Below are positions 54,372 through 61,849 of a DNA stretch of 64,000 bases, one piece after another. The position numbers and the translations under genes are program-made. The DNA lies in NCBI GenBank assembly GCA_965205905.1, contig CBDBHZ010000011.1, positions 62,001 to 126,000 of the forward strand, read 5' to 3'. The stretch comes from JAHZMA01 sp965205905. GTDB taxonomy: Bacteria > Pseudomonadota > Alphaproteobacteria > JABAAW01 > JAHZMA01. How positions within the stretch are numbered: the first letter of the stretch is position 1; every line of letters begins with the position of its first letter. The notes under the pieces are model-generated. The model saw only the letters and a program-made list of their open reading frames with translations, was not told where the DNA came from and ran no database searches.

Positions 54372-54736
54372 TACAAATGCAAACAAGAATGAATGTTGCC
54401 GATAATTCTGGCGCACGTACTGTGCAATGTATCAAAGTGCTTGGTGGCTCTAAACGGCGCACTGCTGGTGTTGGCGATGTGGTTGTGGTATCGGTGAAAC
54501 AAGCGATTCCACGTGGCCGCGTGAAAAAAGGTGATGTGCATCGGGCTGTGATTGTTCGCACGGCACATTCTGTTCGCCGTCCTGATGGTTCGGCGATTCG
54601 CTTCGATGATAATGCGGCAGTGCTTATCAACAAGCAAGGTGAACCAATTGGCACACGGATTTTTGGTCCAGTTGTGCGTGAATTACGGCAAAAACGCTAT
54701 ATGAAAATTGTCTCATTAGCACCAGAAGTTTTGTAG
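54368..54736 (+). CDS. rplN: Ribosomal protein uL14
   Basis: 122 residues at the subunit interface. It keeps MIQMQTRMNVADNSGARTVQCIKVLGG and GTRIFGPVVRELRQKRYMKIVSLAPEVL. The start overlaps rpsQ. Confidence 0.97.
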   Translation: MIQMQTRMNVADNSGARTVQCIKVLGGSKRRTAGVGDVVVVSVKQAIPRGRVKKGDVHRAVIVRTAHSVRRPDGSAIRFDDNAAVLINKQGEPIGTRIFGPVVRELRQKRYMKIVSLAPEVL

Positions 54737-54745
54737 GAAAAGAAA

Positions 54746-55060
54746 ATGGCTGCGAAAATTAAAAAAGGCGATAAGGTGATTGTGCTTGCTGGCAAAGACA
54801 AAGGCAAGACGGGTGAAATTACCGAAATGCTCATCAAGCAACAAAAGGTTTTGGTGCGCGGATTGAATATGGTGAAACGCCATACCAAGCCATCACGCAC
54901 GAATGAGGGCGGTATTGTTGCCAAAGAAATGCCTCTTCATATTTCCAATGTGGCGTTGGTTGACCCCAAAACAGGTGGCGCAACTCGTGTTGGTTTTACA
55001 ACTAATGATAAAGGCAAGAAAGTGCGCGTTACCAAACGTAGCGGCGCATTGATTGTTTGA
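54746..55060 (+). CDS. rplX: Ribosomal protein uL24
   Basis: 104-residue assembly-initiator protein with a KOW motif (KKGDKVIVLAGKDKGKTGEI) and the VRGLNMVKRHTKPS segment. Confidence 0.97.
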   Translation: MAAKIKKGDKVIVLAGKDKGKTGEITEMLIKQQKVLVRGLNMVKRHTKPSRTNEGGIVAKEMPLHISNVALVDPKTGGATRVGFTTNDKGKKVRVTKRSGALIV

Positions 55061-55077
55061 TTGAAAGAATAAAGACA

Positions 55078-55632
55078 ATGGCTGAAAAATATATTCCACG
55101 TTTGCAAAAATTGTATGAGGATAAAGTCCGTCAGCAATTAATCGAGCAATTCGAGTATAAAAACGCACTACAAGCTGCGCGTTTGGAAAAAATTGTGATT
55201 AATATTGGCGTGGGTGAAGCGGTAGCAGACCGCAAACATATAGAAGGTGCGTTGGCTGATTTAACGCTGATTAGCGGGCAAAAACCAATCACCACCCGTG
55301 CCAAAAAATCAATCGCTACTTTTAAGTTGCGTGAAAATATGGTGATTGGCACAAAAGTAACATTGCGCCGCAAAAGAATGTATGAATTTTTGGATAGGCT
55401 GGTGAATACGGCACTACCACGTGTGCGCGATTTTCGCGGTTTAAGCACAAAAAGTTTTGATGGGCGTGGCAATTACGCCTTTGGTTTGAAAGAACAGCTG
55501 GTATTTACCGAAATCAATTATGATAAGATAGATAAGGTGCGCGGCATGGATATTGTGATTTGCACCACAGCTAATAATAATGATGAAGCAATGGCATTAC
55601 TGCGCGGCTTTAATCTGCCGATTGTGAATTAA
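55078..55632 (+). CDS. rplE: Ribosomal protein uL5
   Basis: 184-residue 5S rRNA-binding protein of the central protuberance. Starts MAEKYIPRLQKLYEDKVR at 55078, where the family starts; the open frame back to 55057 overlaps rplX and is not needed. LEKIVINIGVGEAVAD and GRGNYAFGLKEQLVFTEI are typical. Confidence 0.96.
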   Translation: MAEKYIPRLQKLYEDKVRQQLIEQFEYKNALQAARLEKIVINIGVGEAVADRKHIEGALADLTLISGQKPITTRAKKSIATFKLRENMVIGTKVTLRRKRMYEFLDRLVNTALPRVRDFRGLSTKSFDGRGNYAFGLKEQLVFTEINYDKIDKVRGMDIVICTTANNNDEAMALLRGFNLPIVN

Positions 55633-55648
55633 AAGGAGCAATTTTAAT

Positions 55649-55954
55649 ATGGCAAAAATAAGTGCTATTTTAAGGAATAAAGAAGTTGCGAAACGCGTTG
55701 CGTCTGCAAAAGATAAGCGTGCGCGCCTAAAAGCAATTATTCAAGATAAATCAAAACCCGCAAATGAACGTTTTGAGGCACAGTTAAGATTAGCTGAATT
55801 GCCCCGTAAAACATCAAAAGTGCGGTTACGGAATCGGTGTGAAGTAACAGGCAGACCGCGCGGTTATTATCGTAAATTTAGAATGTCGCGCATCGCGTTA
55901 CGTGAATTGGCTTCGGCTGGTTTAGTACCGGGCGTTACGAAATCTAGTTGGTAA
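55649..55954 (+). CDS. rpsN: Ribosomal protein uS14
   Basis: 101 residues, the long zinc-free type: there is no CxxC pair, only the single Cys in LRNRCEVTGRPRGYYRKFRMSR. KAGG-type AAGGAGC lies 14 bases upstream of the ATG. Confidence 0.96.
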   Translation: MAKISAILRNKEVAKRVASAKDKRARLKAIIQDKSKPANERFEAQLRLAELPRKTSKVRLRNRCEVTGRPRGYYRKFRMSRIALRELASAGLVPGVTKSSW

Positions 55955-55965
55955 GGAATTAAAAA

Positions 55966-56364
55966 ATGGCGATGACAGATCCTCTGGGTGATATGTTCAC
56001 CCGTATCAGAAATGGGCTAATGGCAGAAAAAGATAATGTGCGTGTGCCCTATTCTAAATTACGTACCAATGTGCTGAATATTCTTCAAAGCGAAGGCTAT
56101 ATTCGTGGCTATAATCAGATTGATATTCGTGACGGGATAAAAGAAATTATTGTTGAGTTGAAATATTACGAAGGCAAGCCAGTGATTCGTGAAATTTGGC
56201 GGGTATCAAAACCCGGCAGACGTGTCTATTCTGGCATTAAAGGTTTAGGCCGCGTCTATAATGGTTTGGGCGTATCAATTCTTTCAACATCTAAAGGCAT
56301 CATGGCCGACCATGAAGCGCGCCAACAAAATTTAGGTGGTGAAGTTTTATGTCAAATATTTTAA
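55966..56364 (+). CDS. rpsH: Ribosomal protein uS8
   Basis: 132-residue 16S-binding protein and, in E. coli, the spc-operon autoregulator. TDPLGDMFTRIRNGLMAEK at the start and LSTSKGIMADHEARQQNLGGEVLCQIF at the end are typical. Confidence 0.97.
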   Translation: MAMTDPLGDMFTRIRNGLMAEKDNVRVPYSKLRTNVLNILQSEGYIRGYNQIDIRDGIKEIIVELKYYEGKPVIREIWRVSKPGRRVYSGIKGLGRVYNGLGVSILSTSKGIMADHEARQQNLGGEVLCQIF

Positions 56365-56385
56365 GACAAGGACAAGGTTAATATT

Positions 56386-56925
56386 ATGTCACGTATTGGA
56401 AAAACGCCAGTTACCATTCCGCAAAATGTTGAAATTACATTGAGCCCGACCATGATTGTGGTCAAGGGTAAGCTAGGCACGCGGCAGATTGCAGCCAATC
56501 CTTTGGTAGATGTCAATAAAACTGATGAGGGCATTCAAGTAACGCCCAAATCAATGGCAAAGAAAAACCGCATGATGTGGGGCACGATGCAACGCAATAT
56601 CAGCAATGCCGTTATTGGTGTTACCGAAGGTTTCAGCAAGAAACTTGAGATTGAAGGTGTTGGTTATCGCGCGATGATGAAAGGCACTGATGTTCAGTTG
56701 GCATTAGGCTTCAGCCATGATGTGATTTACAAAGTGCCATCTGATATTAAAGTTGAGGTTGAAGGTGACCGTAATAATGTGATTACTATTTCGGGCATTG
56801 ATAGTCAACGTGTTGGACAAATTGCCAGTGAAATTCGTGGTTACCGTCCGCCTGAACCCTATAAAGGTAAAGGTGTGCGCTATCAGGGCGAGTATATCTT
56901 GCGTAAAGAAGGTAAGAAGAAATAG
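56386..56925 (+). CDS. rplF: Ribosomal protein uL6
   Basis: 179 residues near the factor-binding site. SRIGKTPVTIPQNVEI opens it and RGYRPPEPYKGKGVRYQGEYILRKEGKKK closes it, both typical. Confidence 0.97.
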   Translation: MSRIGKTPVTIPQNVEITLSPTMIVVKGKLGTRQIAANPLVDVNKTDEGIQVTPKSMAKKNRMMWGTMQRNISNAVIGVTEGFSKKLEIEGVGYRAMMKGTDVQLALGFSHDVIYKVPSDIKVEVEGDRNNVITISGIDSQRVGQIASEIRGYRPPEPYKGKGVRYQGEYILRKEGKKK

Positions 56926-56933
56926 GTGATATT

Positions 56934-57290
56934 ATGTTAACGACCAGAGAATTATTTAAGCGACGTCAAACCAGAACGCGCTACCAGATAAAGCAAAGAC
57001 GCAAGCGTGATTTACCACGTTTAAGTGTGTTTCGCTCTAACAAACATATCTATGCCCAAATTATCAATGATGATGAGAGCAAGACATTGGTGTGTGCCTC
57101 ATCGATTGAAAAAGAGATGAAACTATCGGGCAAGGCGCTTGATAAGGCTTTCACCATTGGTGAGCATATTGGCAAACGTGCGTTAGATGCTGGCATTAAA
57201 GAAATCATATTCGATAGGGGCGGTTGCATGTATCATGGACGCGTGAAAGCCCTTGCCGAAGGGGCGCGTAAGTCCGGATTAAAATTTTAA
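56934..57290 (+). CDS. rplR: Ribosomal protein uL18
   Basis: 118-residue 5S rRNA-binding protein. LPRLSVFRSNKHIYAQIINDDESKTLVCAS and FDRGGCMYHGRVKALAEGARKSGLKF are typical. Confidence 0.97.
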   Translation: MLTTRELFKRRQTRTRYQIKQRRKRDLPRLSVFRSNKHIYAQIINDDESKTLVCASSIEKEMKLSGKALDKAFTIGEHIGKRALDAGIKEIIFDRGGCMYHGRVKALAEGARKSGLKF

Positions 57291-57302
57291 AGAGGATAGA
57301 AT

Positions 57303-57929
57303 ATGGCGCGTGAAGCAGCAGGACAACAAGATAGCAATATCATAGAAAAATTAGTCGCGATTAACCGCGTGGCTAAAGTGGTGAAAGGCGGACGTAGGTT
57401 CGGTTTTGCGGCACTGGTCGTGGTAGGCGATGGGCAAGGCAAAGCAGGCTTTGGTTCAGGCAAAGCGCGTGAAGTGCCAGAAGCGATTCGCAAAGCATCG
57501 GAACAGGCGCATAAAAATATGCGCTATGTGCCACTTCGCGAAGGGCGCACCTTGCACCATGATATGAAGGGCAAGTTTGGCATGGGCATCATCATGATGC
57601 GCGCAGCCCCTCCCGGCACTGGCATTATTGCTGGCGGACCAATTCGTGCGGTATTTGAAGCATTAGGCGTCTCCGATGTGGTGGCAAAATCTATGGGTTC
57701 TTCCAACCCTTATAATATGATTAAAGCCGCTTTTAAGGGCTTATATGAATCTGATTCACCACGACAAGTGGCAATGAGACGTGGTAAAAAAGTCAGCGAA
57801 GTTTTACGTCGTGAACAGGGTTCTGAGATTGGTCAAGAAACTACTCCAGAAACCGCTGAAACTGAAGCAAAAGCTGATGCCATTAAAACTGATGTTAAGG
57901 CAGAAACCACAAAAGATGAGGCTCAATAA
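57303..57929 (+). CDS. rpsE: Ribosomal protein uS5, with C-terminal tail
   Basis: 208 residues; decoding-fidelity protein of the small subunit. The core from EKLVAINRVAKVVKGGRRFGF to RRGKKVSEVLRREQG is normal and ends near residue 172. The last 36 residues are an acidic Ala/Glu/Thr/Lys tail (TPETAETEAKADAIKTDVKA). Part of its DNA (57885-57904) closely matches a segment of the uL15 tail. The stop overlaps rpmD by one base. Confidence 0.95.
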   Translation: MAREAAGQQDSNIIEKLVAINRVAKVVKGGRRFGFAALVVVGDGQGKAGFGSGKAREVPEAIRKASEQAHKNMRYVPLREGRTLHHDMKGKFGMGIIMMRAAPPGTGIIAGGPIRAVFEALGVSDVVAKSMGSSNPYNMIKAAFKGLYESDSPRQVAMRRGKKVSEVLRREQGSEIGQETTPETAETEAKADAIKTDVKAETTKDEAQ

Positions 57930-58114
57930 TGGCTAAAAAATTACGTGTTACCCAAATTGGCAGTCCTATCAGGCGTCCGAAATCACAACGCGACACCCTC
58001 ATCGGATTGGGCTTAAATAAAATGAATCGCACGCGTGAATTAGAAGATACACCATCAATTCGCGGTATGGTTAGAAAAGTAAATCACTTGATTAAAGTGG
58101 AAGAGGTATCCTAA
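57929..58114 (+). CDS. rpmD: Ribosomal protein uL30
   Basis: 61-residue large-subunit protein. KKLRVTQIGSPIRRPKSQRDTLIGLGLNKMNR and MVRKVNHLIKVEE are typical. One-base overlap with rpsE and one-base gap to rplO. Confidence 0.96.
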   Translation: MAKKLRVTQIGSPIRRPKSQRDTLIGLGLNKMNRTRELEDTPSIRGMVRKVNHLIKVEEVS

Positions 58115-58115
58115 A

Positions 58116-58919
58116 ATGGAATTAAATGAAATTCGTGATAATAAGGGCGCGCGCCCTGCGGCAATGCGAATTGGACGTGGGATTGGCTCTGGCAAAGGCA
58201 AAACTGGCGGACGCGGTGTTAAGGGGCAAAAATCCCGTTCGGGCGTTTCTATTAAAGGTTTTGAAGGTGGGCAAATGCCTATCTATCAACGTTTGCCGAA
58301 ACGTGGTTTTACCATGCGTTCCCCGAAAAAATGGGTGATTATCAATCTGGGTAGAATCCAGCAAGCGGCTGATGATGGCAGAATTGATTTGAATAACCCT
58401 ATCACGCGGAAAGAGTTGCAATTATCAGGCTTGGTCAGTGGCAGGGAAGGCAATTTGCGCTTGCTTGGCAAAGGCATTTTAACCTCAAAATTGAATATCA
58501 CTGTAAGTTTTGCATCAAAATCAGCGATTGCGATGGTAGAAAAATTAGGTGGCTCGGTAACGATTATCGATACATCACCAGCTGCTACCATCACCAAAGA
58601 AGAAATTGCCGCACAACTGAAAAGCAAATTACAGAACGTGGTATCTAAAATAGCAAAACCGCAAAGTAAGTCATCGACAAAGGTAACAACTGCCAAAACA
58701 GATATTAAGGCAGATGCCAAAACAGATGCCAAAACAGATGCCAAAACAGATGAGAAGCCAGTCGCACAAGAGGTTGTAAAACCAGCGGTCGCTAAACCTG
58801 CGGCAGTGAAACCAACAGCCGCTAAAACAGCAACTCCTAAAAAAGAGACGGTTAAAAAACCATCAGTAAAAAAAGAAACAGCAAAAAAAACAACAACCAA
58901 AAAAACAACAGATAGATAA
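58116..58919 (+). CDS. rplO: Ribosomal protein uL15, with long lysine-rich tail
   Basis: 267 residues, where uL15 is usually 145-160. The core from MELNEIRDNKGARP through GRGIGSGKGKTGGRGVKGQKSRSG to KLGGSVTIID is normal. After about residue 160 comes a tail of over 100 residues rich in Lys, Ala, Thr and Pro, including TDAK repeats coded by a 12-base tandem repeat at 58711-58752, then KPAVAKPAAVKPTAAK and KKETVKKPSVKKETAKK. The tail resembles histone-H1-like basic repeats. It may bind rRNA; the frame is continuous and the stop is followed 10 bases later by secY. Confidence 0.93.
   Translation: MELNEIRDNKGARPAAMRIGRGIGSGKGKTGGRGVKGQKSRSGVSIKGFEGGQMPIYQRLPKRGFTMRSPKKWVIINLGRIQQAADDGRIDLNNPITRKELQLSGLVSGREGNLRLLGKGILTSKLNITVSFASKSAIAMVEKLGGSVTIIDTSPAATITKEEIAAQLKSKLQNVVSKIAKPQSKSSTKVTTAKTDIKADAKTDAKTDAKTDEKPVAQEVVKPAVAKPAAVKPTAAKTATPKKETVKKPSVKKETAKKTTTKKTTDR
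58711..58752 (+). repeat. 12-bp tandem repeat in rplO tail
   Basis: CAGATGCCAAAA is repeated three times without change (58711-58746), followed by a partial CAGATG. It codes for the TDAK repeat and would be prone to length change by replication slippage. Confidence 0.85.
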
Positions 58920-58929
58920 GGCTTAAAAT

Positions 58930-60270
58930 ATGGCATCGGCGTCAGAACAACTCGCACAAAACTTTAACTTCGGCGCATTTGGCAAAGCAACCGAATTAAG
59001 AAAGCGATTATTATTCACATTAGGCGCGCTGATTATCTATCGGCTTGGCACTTATATCCCACTACCGGGCATCAATTCAGTCGCTTTGCAAGAAATCTTC
59101 GCCGCCCAACAGCAAGGCATTTTAGGCATGTTCAACATGCTTTCAGGTGGCGCATTGGGGCGGATGACAATTTTCGCACTCAATATTATCCCTTATATCT
59201 CGGCATCTATCATCATGCAATTAATGACTGCCGTTGTGCCGACATTAGAGCAATGGAAAAAAGAGGGCGAATCTGGTAGAAAAAAAATCAATCAATTTAC
59301 CCGCTATGGCACAGTAATATTGGCAACCGTGCAAGGCTATGGCATTGCCGTTGGGCTTGAGGGCGCGGGCAATGTGGTTTCTGACCCCGGGTTATTCTTC
59401 AGATTATCAACCGTAATTACCATTGTTGGTGGCACGATATTTTTGATGTGGCTAGGCGAGCAAATCACGCAACGCGGTGTTGGTAACGGCATTTCACTGA
59501 TTATCTTTTCTGGTATTGTAGCGAATTTACCCATATCACTTGCAGGCACTTTAGAATTAGGGCGCACAGGTGTGCTTTCTACGGTTGTGATTTTATTGTT
59601 ACTTATCATGATTGTTGCCGTGATTGCCTTTATCGTTTTTATAGAGCGCGCCCAAAGACGCGTGCCGATACAATATCCGAAACGACAAAGAGGCAATAAA
59701 ATGTTTGGTGGTGAATCATCACATATGCCGTTAAAACTCAACACCAGTGGTGTGATACCACCGATTTTTGCAAGCTCTCTCTTACTATTGCCGCTTACCA
59801 TCACCAATTTCAACAGCGGTGGTGTCGAATCAGGCTGGTTGGCAGTAGTCAATTCATATTTGGGACGCGGACAGCCCGTATTTTTGCTGATTTACGCTGC
59901 CCTCATCATTTTCTTTGCTTTTTTCTATACAGCTTTGGTGTTTAACCCCGAAGAAACTGCCGAAAATCTACGCAAAAATGGTGGCATTGTGCCGGGAATT
60001 CGTCCGGGCGCCAATACCGCAGGCTATTTGGATAGGCTTCTCACCCGTTTGACGACAGTCGGCGCGATATACCTCACTTTTGTTTGTTTATTGCCAGAAT
60101 GGCTGGTGGCGCGTTATTCAGTGCCATTTTATTTTGGTGGCACATCATTGCTGATTGTGGTAACGGTAACGATGGATACGGTGGTGCAGATTCAAAGTCA
60201 TTTGATTTCGCATCAATATGAAAATCTAATGCGTAAATCTGGCTTAATCAAAGGCAAGAAAAAGCGATAA
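58930..60270 (+). CDS. secY: Preprotein translocase subunit SecY
   Basis: Channel subunit of the general secretion pathway, 446 residues, ten membrane helices. Seen are IYRLGTYIPLPGI in helix 1 region, NMLSGGALGRMTIFALNIIPYISASIIMQL (plug and helix 2), and the cytosolic loop AQRRVPIQYPKRQRGNKMFGG. Canonical place between rplO and adk. Confidence 0.97.
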   Translation: MASASEQLAQNFNFGAFGKATELRKRLLFTLGALIIYRLGTYIPLPGINSVALQEIFAAQQQGILGMFNMLSGGALGRMTIFALNIIPYISASIIMQLMTAVVPTLEQWKKEGESGRKKINQFTRYGTVILATVQGYGIAVGLEGAGNVVSDPGLFFRLSTVITIVGGTIFLMWLGEQITQRGVGNGISLIIFSGIVANLPISLAGTLELGRTGVLSTVVILLLLIMIVAVIAFIVFIERAQRRVPIQYPKRQRGNKMFGGESSHMPLKLNTSGVIPPIFASSLLLLPLTITNFNSGGVESGWLAVVNSYLGRGQPVFLLIYAALIIFFAFFYTALVFNPEETAENLRKNGGIVPGIRPGANTAGYLDRLLTRLTTVGAIYLTFVCLLPEWLVARYSVPFYFGGTSLLIVVTVTMDTVVQIQSHLISHQYENLMRKSGLIKGKKKR

Positions 60271-60285
60271 GAGTGAGGGCGAGTG

Positions 60286-60945
60286 ATGAGTGTTAATTTA
60301 ATTTTATTAGGTCCACCGGGCGTTGGCAAAGGCACGCAAGCGCAAATTTTAGAAAAAAAATATGGTTTGGTGCAACTTTCTACAGGTGATATGCTTCGTG
60401 CAGAAGTCAAAAGTGGCTCTGAACTTGGCAAGCAAGCTGATGAGATTATGCAATCGGGGCAATTAATGCCTGATACAGTGATGTTAGACATTATCGGTGC
60501 AAGGCTGCAACAGCCCGATTGCCAGCAAGGCTTTATTTTAGATGGCTTTCCACGCACCGTGCCACAAGCCGAAGGGCTTGATAAAATGCTTGCAACCATG
60601 CAGAAAAAATTAAACTCAGTGATTGAGATGCAGGTTGATGATGAGGTATTGGTAAAACGTATCGCCGGACGTTTTAACTGTAAAAATTGTGGCACAGTCT
60701 ATAATGATTTTTTCCGTTTGCCAAAAGAGATAGGCAAATGTGATATTTGCAATCATCAAGAATTTACACACCGTCCTGATGATAATGAAGAAACCGTTAA
60801 AGATAGGCTAGATGTTTTTCATCAGCAAACCGCACCGCTGATTCCTTATTATCAACAAACAGGCATTTTACAAGCGATTGACGGCATGGCAGAGATTAAT
60901 GATGTTACTGGTGCGCTCGATGCGTTGGTGAAAAAACATCAGTAA
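60286..60945 (+). CDS. adk: Adenylate kinase
   Basis: Interconverts AMP, ADP and ATP; 219 residues of the long type. The P-loop GPPGVGKGTQAQ is at about 8-19, STGDMLRAEV and LDGFPRTVPQAE follow. The LID domain carries four cysteines (CKNCGTVYNDFF ... CDICNHQEF), a zinc site, common in this class. GAGGG six bases before ATG 60286 decides against GTG 60283. In most relatives rpsM, rpsK, rpoA and rplQ follow; they do not here. Confidence 0.96.
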   Translation: MSVNLILLGPPGVGKGTQAQILEKKYGLVQLSTGDMLRAEVKSGSELGKQADEIMQSGQLMPDTVMLDIIGARLQQPDCQQGFILDGFPRTVPQAEGLDKMLATMQKKLNSVIEMQVDDEVLVKRIAGRFNCKNCGTVYNDFFRLPKEIGKCDICNHQEFTHRPDDNEETVKDRLDVFHQQTAPLIPYYQQTGILQAIDGMAEINDVTGALDALVKKHQ

Positions 60946-60960
60946 TGAGCGTATTAAGTG

Positions 60961-61407
60961 ATGCTTCCATTAAATGTTTCGTTACAGCGACTGCCACATG
61001 GTGCTGATATACCAACCCCTACACAAGCCAGCAATGGCGCGGCGGGCATTGATTTAGCGGCCGCTATTACTGATAGCATCACATTATCGCCCAGCGATTA
61101 TCAACTGATTCCCACTGGTTTTGCGATTGCTTTACCCCAAAATTGCGAAGCGCAAATTCGTCCGCGTTCGGGTTTGGCACTCAAATATGGGGTAACGGTG
61201 CTGAATAGCCCCGGCACAATTGATGCCGATTATCGCGGTGAGATTAAAGTTTTGCTCATCAATCATGGCAAACAAGATTTCACCATCACGCCGCAGATGC
61301 GAATTGCTCAGATGGTGATTGCCCGTTATGAAGCGATTAAGTTTGAATTATGCGCTGAATTGCCAGAGACAAATCGAGGTGAGAAAGGATTCGGGTCGAC
61401 TGGTTAG
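60961..61407 (+). CDS. dut: dUTP diphosphatase
   Basis: Homotrimeric enzyme cleaving dUTP to dUMP and pyrophosphate, keeping uracil out of DNA. 148 residues. The five motifs are visible: GAAGIDLAA, PTGFAIALP, PRSGLALKYGVTVLNSPGTID, ADYRGEI and the C-terminal RGEKGFGSTG. An in-frame GTG at 60958 is the alternative start. It occupies the site after adk where the alpha operon usually begins, and ends overlapping the convergent glutaredoxin gene by 4 bases. Confidence 0.95.
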   Translation: MLPLNVSLQRLPHGADIPTPTQASNGAAGIDLAAAITDSITLSPSDYQLIPTGFAIALPQNCEAQIRPRSGLALKYGVTVLNSPGTIDADYRGEIKVLLINHGKQDFTITPQMRIAQMVIARYEAIKFELCAELPETNRGEKGFGSTG

Positions 61408-61664
61408 TCCGCATTCAATAATTCATCAAACTTGCCTTGCGACTCAAGCGTCAGCATCTCATCACAACCGCCAATATGTTTATCATTCACAAAAATTTGA
61501 GGCACCGTGCGCTCCCCATTGGCACGTTTTAGCATGGTATGATAATGCGCTTCGTCATCCCAAATATTATATTCCTGATAAGCAATTTGCTTCTTATCCA
61601 AGAACTTCTTCGCGCGAAAACAATAACCGCAGCCATCACGCATATAAATTTCAATCTTATTCAT
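61404..61664 (-). CDS. grxC: Glutaredoxin 3
   Basis: 86-residue dithiol glutaredoxin that reduces disulfides with glutathione. The active site CGYC is at 12-15 in MRDGCGYCFRAKKFL; the cis-proline loop TVPQIFVNDKHIGGCDE is typical. It has an extra Cys in GGCDE. It is a single gene on the minus strand between dut and tRNA-Pro. Confidence 0.94.
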   Translation of the reverse strand: MNKIEIYMRDGCGYCFRAKKFLDKKQIAYQEYNIWDDEAHYHTMLKRANGERTVPQIFVNDKHIGGCDEMLTLESQGKFDELLNAD

Positions 61665-61767
61665 ATCATCACCTCAAAAAAAACTAACATACAATAATCT
61701 GTAGAATTATGAAAGTTTATTTGCTTTTTGACACAGACTTGCTTAAATTAGCATCTGCATATAACAT

Positions 61768-61844
61768 CGGAGTGTGGCTTAGTCTGGTAGAGCGTTCGGC
61801 TGGGGGCCGAGAGACCGCAGGTTCAAATCCTGCCACTCCGACCA
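61768..61844 (+). tRNA. tRNA-Pro (anticodon GGG)
   Basis: 77-base cloverleaf. Acceptor arms CGGAGTG and CACTCCG pair fully; the anticodon stem TTCGG/CCGAG encloses loop CTGGGGG with anticodon GGG; the T loop is GTTCAAATC. The 3' CCA is encoded. It reads proline codons CCC and CCU. Confidence 0.95.
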
Positions 61845-61849
61845 TTGCA

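Noticed and set aside
58286..58957. Hydrophobic 223-codon frame antisense to rplO
   Set aside because: It is the shadow of the lysine-rich uL15 tail read backwards, which gives Val/Phe/Ala-rich apparent membrane segments; no ribosome site or conserved motif.
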